From Sipunculus nudus (Eukaryota; Annelida; Sipuncula; Golfingiida; Sipunculidae): a stretch of DNA of 64,000 nt. Shown here one piece after another: positions 12,301 through 22,802 of this stretch (its first letter is position 1; the number at the start of each line of letters is the position of its first letter). The position numbers were made by a program, and so were the translations under genes. The stretch lies in NCBI GenBank assembly GCA_026874595.1, contig CM049317.1, forward strand, positions 17,283,382-17,347,381. Direction: 5' to 3'. Below the pieces are notes generated by a model. The model was not told the origin of the DNA. It made no database searches and saw only the letters and a list, made by a program, of their open reading frames with translations.

Positions 12301-15300
12301 TGATAATCGTCTGTTCCCCGATAGTGTGAACTACTAGTGTGAACCAGCTTACCGTTGCCGGTTATTCTGTACTGGCCACCATTTGGAAGTTCGCTCAGAA
12401 TAGTTCTAAAGTTGAGCTGGATTAGCCGTTCGGCATGCGTCTGGGAGGACTTCAGAAACACACGTTTATAAAGACCAGAGTTTTCGAGATTCTGTTTATT
12501 GCGCAGTACTTTTATTTTGTCACCTTCACTTGCTAGCTCAATTTTGAGTAAACCCGGTCTTCCATTTCTAGCGCCGAGTCTAAGTGCCCTAACCACAGGT
12601 ATATCATCTAGACCAACACCTTCCTGAATAATTCTTTCTGCAAGCTTTTTAGGGTCTTCATTATCATTTTGCACCACTCTAATAGCTACCACAGTGACAT
12701 CAGGATCAAACGGCTTGTTTCCCATCTTGTGCGCGGATTTTTCTATCACGGACATTCTGTTATCTAAGTCATCGATTCTCCTTGTCAGGATACCGATTTC
12801 GATGTCTATACGATTGTTCAACTCGGCGAATTTTGAATCAATTATTTGCGTAATATCTAGGCGTATTCTTTCAACTGACTCACTAAGACAAACTTTGAAA
12901 TCTTCCTTCAGTGATTTTATCTCACCTTTTAGATTTCTTATCTCAGAAAGCAAAGTGTTACCAGTCACTTCACTGATTTCCTCCATGTTTATCTTGCCCT
13001 GTTTAGGATTCGGGTGGATAGTACCGTCAGAGTCTGAAGAACTTGTTCTAGTCCTTTTAGTGCTTGATTCCAGGTTCATTTCATAACATCATGTAGGAAC
13101 CAGCGAATATAAAAAGGAACCTAAATTTGTTCAATTGTGAAACAAGCTGGTGTAAAAGTTAATAACAACAACCGGCCGGCATAGTGTGCCGCTCTTGAGA
13201 AACACGTCTGCACGCCTCGACGACCACACCACAGGAAATAACTTTACGGTGCCAGAGATTACCAGCTAGGCACCTGCCGGTCACCTGCCAGAACCATAAG
13301 CTGTACTTGTTTTATGCTATAGAACCCACATGATCACCTTACCAATTCCAGGTCTCTGTACGGTTGCCATAGATTATGTGAGTTCAAATAACGTGGGATG
13401 AAAAACCTGTATGGTCTCAAAAACCCACAGCAACCACTGCATGGGTTGGAAAAACCATATGGTGCCCAGTGAATGTGTGAGCTAGGCTTAACTTAAATTA
13501 CCTGGTTCCAATCCTAGATAGATTTTCTAGAGAAGGATAAGGAAGACAGCAGTCTGAAACAAAGAATTCTGAAAGTGCCTGGTTTTTGTCTTTTACTGGT
13601 AGACCTATATAAATATTATGTCTACTTAAGTAAAAGATAGAATTTCACAAATGTTATTACATTTTGTATCTGCTGAAATTCCATCTGGATTTTCAAGGGA
13701 TGAAAAGAGATATCTCAGAATATATCTGAAAACCATAAATATTGTTAATTATTTCATTTTAGTGGCGCCACCTCCACCAGTACCACCAAGACAAAACTCT
13801 GCACAGCGACCAACAGCAGCCGGGGGCACGCCTCAGACTCAAGGTAACATATGAAAGATTTAACAGTCTCCTTTAATCTACATTTATGCTTCATCTGTTA
13901 TTATAAGAAATACTATCAATGATATTAAATCAGCAGTAATGAACTGAATTTCTAAAAGAGTAGCTTTTCAAATCTTTTTTTTTGTTATACCCATTAAAAA
14001 AATGAGGTATTATTTTAAAATCTGTATAATGATTATGTTTTAATTTTATTCATATTTGCTATTTTATCTTGGCATGATTTGTAGGGTAATGTAATGTCGA
14101 AAGATAAAGCTGAATTTTTGCTCTCTTTGTGGATATTATATTGCTTTACATCATTTGCTTAAAGTTTTGTTTGGTTTTGTAATGTGTACAGGGTATGGAA
14201 TTGCAGTGATATTACAACATAATGGGACAGTTACTTTAAAAATTGTGAATTGCCAGTATATAAACATTATAGCGTTAATTTTGAAATCTCCTTGGATATG
14301 GCCATTTTATGTAGAACCCCAGAAATTTGGCATTCCTGGAAATGAGACAGAAATCTTTTATATTTTGTCAAGGATACTTCATATTTTGAAGTATAACAAA
14401 TAATAGCATTACAGATAAAAATATGGTCAAGTAAGAAGAAAAATTGTCCTTTGTAAAAACCATTTCAAATACCTTGACTCTGTTGTAACTGTATCATTGT
14501 ATTTTTCAATGGACCATTCATTTTTCTCTGCCAAAGTTGAGGAATTTAATATGAAACATTTATATTACTTATAATTAAATAATATGATTTTGTCCTAACC
14601 AAAACTTATTTTTTTTAATTAACGGTTTGTAGGAGTGGATGAGTTTGGATCGCCACCGTTTAAAGTCGCTAACAACAACACTAAGTCAGGGGCTCAGGAC
14701 CCGTTTGGTATGGGCACCTTCAACCCTCAAGAAATAGACCGCCAAATACAGAGTGTTGATAGAGAGCTCCTCGACCTGCATGTGTGTACAGCATTTTATT
14801 TCTGTTCTTTTTGGGGGTAAACATTAAATGCACTGCGAAGTCTCAAAACATGACCACCCTTGCACTCCTTACAGATTGGTCGTATTGCATTTGTTTTCAC
14901 TCATTTCAGTTACCCACTGCTTGCAGAAGCTTTTGTGACATTTACAGTTGTCTTGGCACTTGCTCAGGGCCAGAAATATTGCTATCAATTAAGAGTGGCA
15001 CATAAAATTGCTGGCATTTTCCAAGTTTGAGTCACTTTCAGTGGCTGTTCATGACTAGCTTAATAGAACAATATGTCAGCCCTGTTTATGCTTCATTCTC
15101 CATACATATTCTTGACAAGATCAAGATAACCTAAAGATGTATGGATTTAGAAAATACCCAAGAGATGGCTGTTGACTCTCATTCTACCAGAGTATCAACT
15201 GTATTTTGTGTTCTAATTGAAAATATTACAGACACAAATTGTAGCAAGATGGGCCTGGCAGCCTATAATTACAAGGTCATCTTAGCCATCAGTGGGTAAG

Positions 15301-17076
15301 TGAAATAAGTCAAAATGAATGTATTATGACTGTTGCTTAAGGAGTGTAGAATAGCCTTAAGACTACTGAAAGTAGCAGTGAAATAGTATGTCTGCTTATG
15401 TAATGTAATACCCGGTACTTTGCCAATCTGACACAAATGAAACAAGTAAAATTAGGTTTCCCCAAGAACTTCAGTTTAAGGTCAGGTATCTAATGCTGGA
15501 AATAAGATGCCTGTTAAATTTAAAGACAAGACCACCAATAATTGATGTCCTGTTCACTTGGTTGAAAATCTGATATACAGTATTACTGTAAGATCCCACA
15601 CATAAAAGCAGCTTTAAGGGACATTTTATCTCCCATACTAGCTGTGTTACTAAGCTGGTTATATTAGACATTTTCAAGAAGTGTCATATGTTCAGCCAGG
15701 TCTAAAACTTTGATATCTTTGTGCGTTCCTGGGGTGGTCATTATTTTGGAGGTGAACACTGAAACAGTTATGAATAACAGGTAAGTCTCCAAGGATAAAA
15801 TATCCAGCAAACCTTCAATTTAAGCAGAATAATCCTCATAGTATAAAAAATGTGTATTAAAACAAGAATAGGGTTGATAAATAAAGTAACAGCTCAATAT
15901 TTTTAACTTGTCAGACAAAAAGACTACACATTTGTTGAAAATGTAAGCCTTAAGTTTTTAGAAAATGTCATCAAATTTCTACTGATTAAAAGCTGCTAGT
16001 GCCAAATTCAAATTTCATTTTAACACAGTAAGTTTACTGAAGGTCACTTGTTCAGAATTCACCAGAGTGAGATAAACTAGAACATCAGAAGTTTACTATA
16101 TAAATGTCCCAATGACAGGTTTTGACTTCTGGCTAACTGGCCCCTTACTTATAATAATTCTGTACCAACTATTATTTCATTTTTGCCTTCATCTTCATTC
16201 AGTAGACAGTGCCACCAACAGGTCATGGGCCTTTCCTTTAAAAAATGTTTAAGGGGGAACATTTTTCTTTAGATTTGAATGCAAACATTGTTACAATGTC
16301 AGTAAGCTTTATTCTTTAGTTCACCCTAGTGAATTAGATCACAGCAAGTCTTTGACCAGTTTACTGATTTCAATATCAGGAATAAGAAGCATATATGTAA
16401 TGCCAGAATAATTTTTGTTGAAACATTTAAGGATTATTTTGGGGAAACTGATAGATCTATTAAAGGTGCTTTCCAAGGCTTGCATCAGCCTTTCAAAAAT
16501 GGTCAATTTAGATGTGTATGATAACAAATCTATCAGCTAATTGTATTTATCATGAAATACTGTGATATATTTCTAAATGCTTCCTGATTTATGTAAAACT
16601 TTCCATGCTGATGCAGTACTGAACACAAATAATTTAAAATAATCTCATTACAGTTTTTTGTTTGATGTTAAGTACTTTTCCTGACAGAGCCATCATTAAT
16701 TCTGTTTGTTCTGATGCATAAAACCATCATATCCATGCGATAATATTAAATAACCCATATCCATAATAAACTCTCCGATTATTATTCAGGGACATATAGA
16801 AAGTTTATGGTTCTCTTTGCTGCGCATGCTTACCAGTTGCAAGTATGAAAACTTCATTCAGTTTGTTGTTTGCATAATGCATGGTATATGAAAACCTGGG
16901 TATAACATCAAATTTTAGCTTGAAGTTCTTAATGTTTACAAATGCTGTTTTCTCATAGAATTTTGCCCTGCACTTATTATAAATTGATGCATATGGCTTA
17001 TGTTTCATATATATCACATCTACATATGCATGGTCAGATCACATATACTGGAAAATGTTTGTTACTTTAAAATAAT

Positions 17077-17127
<51 letters not shown>

Positions 17128-17878
17128 TTATATATATATGATTTTAAGTTTCAGATGGTTGCACTTTATTCAGTTTGTACTTCAGTAGTATTTCATGGAA
17201 ACACTGTTAAGGATGCTTCCACTTTTCAGACACAGATGAATAAAATATGAGACTTTTACCTGAAGAGATGGACCTGCTCTAAAAGTGTTCTCATAAAATA
17301 GTACAATAGTACAAGCTGAGTGAAGTCAAACAAGTACAGCATTAAATAACTGCTGCCGTATGGTAGAGCTCTATTACTATGATGTATTTGATTCATAATC
17401 TGTGAAATACTAGTAAACATGTTTATATATATATATATGTGTGTGTTGTATCTTTATGTGGAGGTTACTATCCTTATTTAATATGAAGACACTCAAGGAA
17501 TATGTATGAGATCTAAACATATAATTAGTTATTTTAAATGTAGTTGATATTTGAATCACATTCTTATACAGCCTCAGCATATTAGGACTGTATATCCCTT
17601 AAAATCACTCTGCATTGTCACTACCTGTTGAAGATAACACAAAAACAATAAAAATTGAATGAACAGATCCTGCACATTATTTTTTAAAATTTTAAGCCAT
17701 GTTGATAATTCATGAATAAAAGATTTAAAAATTAACATTTTCAGATGTAAATAAAGTGATTTTTATATGTTTTAAAGACTTGTGCCTCTTTCTTTTACAG
17801 ACGGGGTTCAGTCAGGGGTTGTCGTTTGGCCCTGATGATTTCAACCTTGCTGACCTTGACCCTTTGAACCAGAAATAA
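135..17878 (+). CDS. ced-6: ced-6/GULP1 engulfment adaptor, 3' half of the gene (five exons)
   Basis: CED-6/GULP proteins are cytoplasmic PTB-domain adaptors that link engulfment and LRP-type receptors to the clathrin/AP-2 and phagocytic machinery. The PTB domain and coiled coil must lie upstream of the window; only the C-terminal half is here. Five exons join in phase: 135-305, 6467-6617, 13763-13843, 14633-14781 and 17801-17878. The C-terminal part resembles GULP1 as I remember it: DPFG, then FNPQEIDRQIQ, then GFSQGL, ending in LDPLNQK (human GULP1 has DLFG, PPDIQSKLDEMQ, GFKMGL, CLDPLDS). Visible motifs are FEDNF (an FxDxF AP-2 appendage motif), PPPPVPPR (SH3/WW-type ligand), DPF, and LLDLH resembling a type I clathrin box. 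Introns reach 7 kb and hold antisense and nested transposons. The family call is strong; the motif functions are inferred from known consensus sequences. Confidence 0.85.
445..985. mobile_element. Foldback/MITE-like inverted repeat
   Basis: The left arm (about 445-650) and right arm (about 768-985) are inverted copies of each other. Anchors are TTTATATAGCAAGATT (left, from 527) against AATCTTGCTATATAAA (right, from 879), and TGTGCATCCAGCTCCAAATT against AATTTGGAGCTGGATGCACA. The arms differ by scattered mismatches, so the insertion is old. The loop is about 120 bp and non-coding. The exact ends and any target duplication were not resolved. Confidence 0.7.
3146..5034 (+). mobile_element. Helentron-associated (HINE-like) non-autonomous element
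   Basis: The 5' side starts with ATGCCCCGGCC (3146-3156), nearly the inverse of GGCGGGGGCAT (5001-5011) near the 3' side, giving short asymmetric inverted repeats. Between them lie ten tandem units of about 180 bp. The 3' end has a perfect 6-bp-stem hairpin GTGTCG-TTC-CGACAC (5014-5028), then AT and a terminal CTAG (5031-5034) followed by T. Sub-terminal inverted repeats, an internal minisatellite and a 3' hairpin are the structure described for Helentron-derived HINEs; a terminal CTRR is described for Helitrons. No protein is encoded, so it would depend on an autonomous partner elsewhere. Confidence 0.72.
3224..4985 (+). repeat. Tandem array, ten units of about 180 bp
   Basis: Unit starts marked by ACGGAC/ACAGAC-type words lie at 3224, 3405, 3585, 3765, 3944, 4121, 4303, 4465, 4645 and 4825. 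Spacing is 177-182 bp except one short unit of 162 bp (4303-4465). Each unit carries TGCCTGCAGATATTGGCCTG, GACCAGTTACAGAT and a TTTCATGAAAA palindrome. Units in the middle differ in blocks, which suggests unequal exchange. The short repeated reading frames inside are by-products of the period being divisible by three. Confidence 0.9.
6467..6617 (+). CDS. ced-6: ced-6/GULP1 exon with FxDxF motif
   Basis: The exon lies between a TTCTTCTCAG acceptor and a strong GTAAGT donor. It starts in phase 0 and ends in phase 1. It encodes ENNTLTSTPSRPTAAPVVG, then KLENLVFEDNFTDQQP, then a Gln/Pro/Ala-rich run. FEDNF fits the FxDxF consensus that binds the AP-2 alpha appendage. GC content is clearly higher than in the flanking AT-rich intron, which supports real coding sequence. 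Confidence 0.85.
8199..8209. repeat. LINE target-site duplication, left copy
   Basis: CAGGAAATAAC abuts the TA-repeat 3' tail of the LINE and recurs identically at 13232-13242. Confidence 0.88.
8379..11972 (-). pseudogene. LINE ORF2: APE endonuclease plus reverse transcriptase, slightly broken
   Basis: ORF2 follows ORF1 in the same frame with only a TAG between them and no ATG before the endonuclease start (CVWNVNGWTT). Endonuclease motifs are CICETHL, GGVGIFVRRDL, VFILGDFNARLG and SVVDFIIT. A frameshift near 11430 separates the two endonuclease parts and another near 11000 separates endonuclease from RT. RT motifs are KSVGIDFIPNEV, YRGISLLSCVGKVY, EEQNGFRRGRS, FVALIDMEKAFD, GVRQGDPLSP and YADDIALV. 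An in-frame TGA at 9633-9635 lies between the last two. The C-terminus has a CCHC-like finger (CTMC, then HFICSCPKY) and ends KAWEI. The enzyme nicks target DNA and copies the RNA in place. Confidence 0.88.
11973..13079 (-). CDS. LINE ORF1 protein, intact
   Basis: A 368-codon reading frame begins at ATG 13079 and ends in TAG at 11973-11975. The N-terminus is Ser/Thr/Lys-rich with a basic KRTR patch. Residues around 40-115 form a heptad-like coiled coil (LLSEIRNLKGEIKSLKEDF, then RIDDLDNRMSVIEKS). Around 125-230 is a compact domain with VVAIRVVQND, VVRALRLG and RVFLKSSQTHAERL, like the RNA-binding region of other LINE ORF1 proteins. The tail is Pro/Gln/Thr-rich. ORF1 proteins coat the element RNA and act as chaperones. 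The stop codon is followed in the same frame by ORF2. Confidence 0.85.
   Translation of the reverse strand: MNLESSTKRTRTSSSDSDGTIHPNPKQGKINMEEISEVTGNTLLSEIRNLKGEIKSLKEDFKVCLSESVERIRLDITQIIDSKFAELNNRIDIEIGILTRRIDDLDNRMSVIEKSAHKMGNKPFDPDVTVVAIRVVQNDNEDPKKLAERIIQEGVGLDDIPVVRALRLGARNGRPGLLKIELASEGDKIKVLRNKQNLENSGLYKRVFLKSSQTHAERLIQLNFRTILSELPNGGQYRITGNGKLVHTSSSHYRGTDDYHTTIDKQILQRAPVRSQGQMSTAGSQGMPSMKAFAPSDQSAVMHTHPAGVNIPSLPPPHTLVTTGLTIAQGPPLVSGSHLTTPAPTNLQAATTPQVFVPSCATIPVHTH
13232..13242. repeat. LINE target-site duplication, right copy
   Basis: CAGGAAATAAC abuts the 5' end of the LINE and is identical to 8199-8209. It fixes both element boundaries. Confidence 0.88.
13763..13843 (+). CDS. ced-6: ced-6/GULP1 proline-rich exon
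   Basis: This 81-nt exon has a TTTCATTTTAG acceptor and a GTAACA donor, and is phase 1 on both sides. It encodes APPPPVPPRQNSAQRPTAAG and a short tail. The position and PPxPP character match the NGTQPPPVPSRS segment I recall from vertebrate GULP1. It could be skipped without changing frame, so alternative splicing is possible. Confidence 0.8.
13844..14632. other. Short ced-6 intron
   Basis: AT-rich, phase-1 intron of about 0.8 kb. I see no repeat or extra exon in it. Confidence 0.7.
14633..14781 (+). CDS. ced-6: ced-6/GULP1 exon with DPF and clathrin-box-like motif
   Basis: The acceptor is TTTGTAG and the donor GTGTGT, entering in phase 1 and leaving in phase 0. It encodes GVDEFGSPPFKVANNN, then DPFGMGTFNPQEIDRQIQ, then SVDRELLDLH. 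DPF is a known AP-2 appendage ligand. LLDLH resembles a type I clathrin box without its final acidic residue and sits exactly at the splice junction. The stretch corresponds to the region of GULP1 just before its C-terminal helix. Confidence 0.87.
14782..17800. other. Last ced-6 intron
   Basis: 3.0 kb of AT-rich, apparently unique sequence. The only distinctive item is a TA microsatellite at about 17079-17140. No exon was recognised. Confidence 0.6.
17079..17140. repeat. TA microsatellite
   Basis: Run of TA dinucleotides with a few interruptions (TATTTA) inside the last ced-6 intron. Confidence 0.9.
17801..17878 (+). CDS. ced-6: ced-6/GULP1 terminal coding exon
   Basis: A CTTTCTTTTACAG acceptor opens in phase 0 on TGFSQGLSFGPDDFNLADLD followed by PLNQK and TAA at 17876-17878. 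The GF-x-GL and C-terminal LDPL pattern aligns with GULP1 (GFKMGL, CLDPLDSRC). This is the strongest family marker in the window and fixes the end of the protein. Confidence 0.9.
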   Translation, partial: TGFSQGLSFGPDDFNLADLDPLNQK

Positions 17879-20800
17879 CACATGACGTGCCGAGATACAA
17901 CAACACATGGCGATTGTGTTTAGGTCAAAGTGCATTTAAAAGTCAAGATTTCATCACTGATGTTCTTATCATGCCTAAAATCTTCACTTACACATTATAT
18001 TATATATACAATGTTGTTGTACTATCATCACAATGCTGACACAATGTGGTCACCCGTGAACGTAGTTCCAGCTGGATGTATTATATACCTGTATAGATCT
18101 GATAAAAATGGGATTATTATTACATATTCATTTTTTTCTGATATCTGGGTTTAGACTAGGCCGAGCAGGACCTCTGTGTGTTTTTATGACATATGCCATA
18201 GACATAATCTTCATGGCTAACATGGAAGACCATAAAAAATATCTAATGATTCCTTGCTCACGTAAACCATGAATCCTGAAGCAGTCTGGGAATCACCATT
18301 TACACATGCAAACAAATACTATAAACAGACACCCAGCTCAGTATAAGCTCACCAAGATCTTTCAATAGACACCATATCAGATTCAGACTTAAATAATACT
18401 GTTATTTTGGCAAGTGATGCCACATTCAGATTTTGCAATTTTCAACCTGTGTATAAAATATTGATATGGGTTTAAAGCCCCTTAAAAATCCACTTTCAAC
18501 ACTGATATTATAACCTGAAATCCTGATTATGTATACTGTTACACTGACAAACCTTAACCTTCATGATATGTATATGACAGTGTTTTAAACTGGATTATTA
18601 AGCTGACCATATAGCAAGGTAGGTGGTCACTTATTTTAGCCTGGTCCTGTATTCTGTAGAGGAGAAGATTTTGTGAATGTATCCCATCCAATCATGTTTC
18701 ATACAGATATGATATTTCAGTTGGAACTACTGTGAATCAATCCCAACTTGATATTTGCGCTTCCAGTATAACGTGAGCATCTGTTCAAATACTCATTTTG
18801 CCAAGCTACTCACAAATTCATTTATGATGCTACTCATAACTTGTGTGGTGCTGTTATCATGCTAATTAGTACACTATTGTTTAAGCTCTGTGAGCTGAGT
18901 TTTCTAATTTTCCTACTGGTATATTAATACAATGGCAAATGCAGAAAAGCATAGGACACAATATACTCAGCTTATGCTTGTGGAATAATACACTATGATG
19001 TGTATTATTACACTATGAAATGTATTATTTTTATACTATGATTGTTGAGGAAATAGCAATAGAATCAAGCATTTTCTGCTTTCTTGTCATATGACAGTTA
19101 ACTTTAACCCACTTTTACCTTTTTTTTAAAAAAGAAAGTGTTGAATCAATTTTGCCCCTTCTATCGATAGAATGTTCATTGAAATTTTTTATAGAAGGCG
19201 TTATGAAATGCTTACAAAATTGTTGTTATTGGTACAGTTCTGTTATTGTACAGTCTCTAATTTAGATACTTCTCCTTCCTGGAATCATTTGTATGTTCAG
19301 TACTTTCAGCACCAGTTTTTGGATGCTGCTAACAAGATCTAAATATTTGCCTGTTTGTTAAGGTTGTTGCAAGTACTAAGCTGAAAGAGGATAACAAAGG
19401 AGTTTTCATATCATTAATAATAAAGGAAGTTATTACAGGGCTAGCATCTTGCCTGTACTTCCTTTTAATCTTATTTTAAAATATGGTACCCACATACTTC
19501 ATATAATTAAAACAAATCTTGTATTTATTGTTGTTATTAGATTGAACAGAATACTTGATTTTGTGTTCCACATTACTGTGTAATACATGTAAAGCGTTCC
19601 TTGTAAACTAAATTTCTTATATTTCATCTGTTTCTGACATCATATGTCACTGAGGGCCATGAAATTACTGGTAATATTGTTTATTGTTGATAATAATCTG
19701 GAAGACAGGAGTGCAGGAAGAGACTAAGAATATTATATCCCCTTTGATTATTTTGTTATTTTTTTCGAATCAGACTTTTGAGCATGTTCTGTAGGGAATA
19801 AAAGGGAAGCACATTTGTTAGATGCACAGCTTTCACAGCTTAGGATGTATGTTGAGATGAAGATAGGCTAGGTAAAATTTTACATACCATATCACTGTAA
19901 ATTTGATTTGCGTTAATATAAGGAAATATTATGTAAAGGCATGCATTTTATGGATTGTGCAGGCTGAATGTTTGTTCATGTTCATACAATACGTTCATCA
20001 CATGCACAGCAGGCAGAACTACTGTCTTCTTTTTTTATGTAATTTTATTATTTATGATGCTATATTTTCATAATGAAAAAAAACTTCTCCACATAATTGT
20101 GTTTTCCAAAGTATCCTTATTTTTGCAAAAAAAAAAAATATTGAGGTTGAAATATCATTCATGAATATTCATGGTCTTCTAGATTAGATTTTTATCTCTA
20201 CAAAAATACCAGTTGTTAATTGTTATTGAGAATAAAAAAAAAGATACTGTAGTTTTAAGCTGGATCACAAAGCACAAAATGTTTGAACATCAAACTGACA
20301 TGACATTGGTGTGACAATTGTTATGATAATATATTATAATGAACAAAAAATGTTAGAATGGCCTAATACAGGATGTGTTGTCTTGCTGTAGTGCACCCTA
20401 TCACAAATTATTGCAAGAATTCGAGTTTCATTTGCTGTAGCATAAAAGAAGTTCTTACCATCTTTGGATTTAAAAGAAATATTTTTTTACTTCTTTTTCA
20501 AGTTAAGAATTGATTATTCATCATTCATGGATGTATGATATATAGATCTGATTGTAAATTTGAATAACTTTTGTTGATAGGGAGGTTGATAAAGGCCAAT
20601 TGTATTACTGTTAATATAAAAGTATTCAACATATGTTTAAGAATTATTTCTTAATGTTCTTGTTATCAGTTTGGTTTTCTTTTAAAATGGGGTTTATGAA
20701 TTTCTGGGTTTATTTAAAAACTGAAATTATAAAATATTTACAGAAATATTGAATTATTTTGAATATTATATTGGGGCAGTTGATAATAAAAAATGTAAGC

Positions 20801-22802
20801 ATTTTGTTAACTTATCTGTTAGATTCTTATACGTCTTCCAGTGATTAACAGAAAATGTTATGTTATATTTTGGAGTTTAAGATTGTAAATATTTATATTT
20901 CCTGAGACTTGTGAATCAGTATATTAAAATGACCAGGTCAGAGCAAAGCATTAACTTCTGATACATGTATACAATGACAATGTTAGTCTAAAATTAGTTT
21001 AATCTTAAAACTTTATTTATTTTTCGCAAGGGTAAGTTTGAAATTCCGAAGTTTTGTTGCCCAAGTTAATGTCATAAGAGATAGGTGGAATAGGCAATCA
21101 TTCACTTAGCATTTATTGTATCCACCAAAACAGAGTTTTGCAGATACTGTGTTTTTGCTCAGTTTCCTCCGCTGTTCCTTTCGTTTCCGAAGAACTCCTC
21201 TGAGACCCTTTGACTGATCTTTCTGGAACCTGGCATTGTTGTTCCCTCACCTATGTAGTTGTGCATAACAATAAAAATAATAAAGACAGGTGGCGCCACC
21301 TGCAAATCTTTCTGTGCAGTACGAATCTGGGTTTACTTAAGATAACAGCCCATATATAAGGAATGGTTCAATGTATTGAGCTGAAATTTTGCATGTCAAT
21401 AGATCTTGGATCTCTCCTCTTTTTGGAGACTGATGGTGCTACCTACAATACTTTTTGCCTAGGGTCCATCTTTGCATTTGTATTTGTACAGTGTATTGGG
21501 TTGATATTGTGCCTGTCCCTAGATCCTCGACACCTCCATCTTGTTAACAAGACTGGTTGTGCCATCTGCAATCGTTTTCGCATGGCGTCCATCCATACAT
21601 TTGTTTTGGGTGAAAATTGCTCATATCTTAGGAGTGTTTCAAGGTATTGGTCTGAAAGTTGGCATGTCCATCCATCTTGGAAAGTTTTTTCGTAAACTAG
21701 ACAGGTGGCGCCACCTACCTTCCCGTTTTTGTAGAATAAATCAGTGCCCTTTTCTCAGGAGTTATTTGCCGTATTGGCCTGAAATTATTCATATCCATAG
21801 ATCTTGGACTCTTTCATCTTGTCCTTAAGATTGTTGGCGCCATCTGTAATCGTTTTTGCGTGGCGTCCATGCGTACATTTGCTTTCGGTGATAAGTGCTC
21901 ATATCTCGGGAGTGGTTTAAGATATAGGTCTGAAATTTGGCATGTCCATCCATCTTGGAAAGTTTTCTTGTAAACCGACACGTGGCGCCGCCTACCTTCC
22001 TGTTTTCGTTGAATAAAGTAATGCCCTTTTCGCAGAGTTTTAGCGGACTTCATTTAGAGGTGGAGTGAGATTTGGGCCTGAAATAGTACATGTCTGGGAT
22101 GATTTATGTCATATTTTAAGAGTGATGGTGCTACTCGGCTGTTTTCATGTGGCTTCCTGCTGTATACTGTTTTACTTTTATACTTATGATTTTCTTTTAA
22201 TAAAGCTTCTGCTTATATCCACCCATAATTTCGTGCAATTTCTTAAAGGTTATTCATATCGTGCCCTGTCCTCTCACTCTCCCCCTTCCACTCAATCCAT
22301 CCCTCACTCCACCCCTACCACTCTGATTAAGGCGGATACACATTGTCGCTTGTCGAGTACCCCTATTCTAGTTTGTTTCCCTTTTATTGTATTCGGTATA
22401 TGCCTGGTTAAAAAAAAATAATACATCTTACAAAGTTTTAGAAATGCTTTTTGTGTTTGTAAAATAAATCCTTTCACATTGGCTGGAACTATGATACTAA
22501 TAAAATATGTCTCGTTGAGCCGAGTTTAAATGTGTTGTAACGTTGAGAATGCTTCGATCTCTAACTCCTTCATTAAAAACGAAAGAAAGACCGAATGACC
22601 AACATGGTCAGAAATATCATATGCTAGTGTAGATTCATGTCAGTGTTTGTCATTCCAAGTGAACGCATCGCACTAACACCGCACTATCATCATCGACTTA
22701 TCTGAAATCTGTTTCTGTTGCAGATTGCGTACCATTATTCGTGTAATAATTATGCAACATGTTCAAGCAACTGTATTATATTGTTTAATTTTGTGCAATA
22801 AA
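17879..22802 (+). other. Probable long 3'UTR/3' flank of ced-6
   Basis: About 4.9 kb of AT-rich sequence with no convincing coding exon follows the stop codon. AATAAA hexamers occur at several points, and the one at 22797-22802 lies near the end of the block that is duplicated at 50 kb. The transcript could end at any of these sites. A HINE-like element sits inside at 21117-22371. UTR status is inferred from position only. Confidence 0.4.

Larger units (their letters stand above)
8210..13231 (-). mobile_element. Near-intact APE-type LINE (clade unresolved), antisense in ced-6 intron
   Basis: This is a 5.0-kb non-LTR retrotransposon, read from 13231 down to 8210. The order is a 5'UTR of about 150 bp, ORF1 (13079-11973), ORF2 with APE endonuclease and reverse transcriptase (from 11972 to 8379), and a 3'UTR ending in a short TA repeat rather than poly(A). 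A perfect 11-bp target-site duplication CAGGAAATAAC flanks it (8199-8209 and 13232-13242). Only two frameshifts and one in-frame TGA are apparent in ORF2, so the copy is young. RT motifs GVRQGDPLSP and LLYADDIALV are present. The exact clade was not assigned. Confidence 0.92.
6618..13762. other. ced-6 intron containing a LINE
   Basis: The 7.1-kb intron is 70 percent LINE (8210-13231, opposite strand). The flanks 7198-8198 and 13243-13490 are GC-richer than the rest of the intron and share a style of CCGTAC/GTATGG/GGTTGCC words, so they may be two halves of one older element split by the LINE. I could not define its ends. No extra exon was recognised. Confidence 0.5.

Noticed and set aside
21363-22053. 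Frames of 79-118 residues within the family-B element.
   Set aside because: They are duplicated in each internal unit, lie on both strands, and show no known transposition domain.
21112-22392. TTTATTGTAT on both sides of the family-B element (21112-21121 and 22383-22392), looking like a 10-bp target-site duplication.
   Set aside because: The right copy aligns with host sequence in duplication copy 2 (TTTCATTGTAT), and the left copy overlaps the element's own start TGTATCC. The resemblance is accidental.
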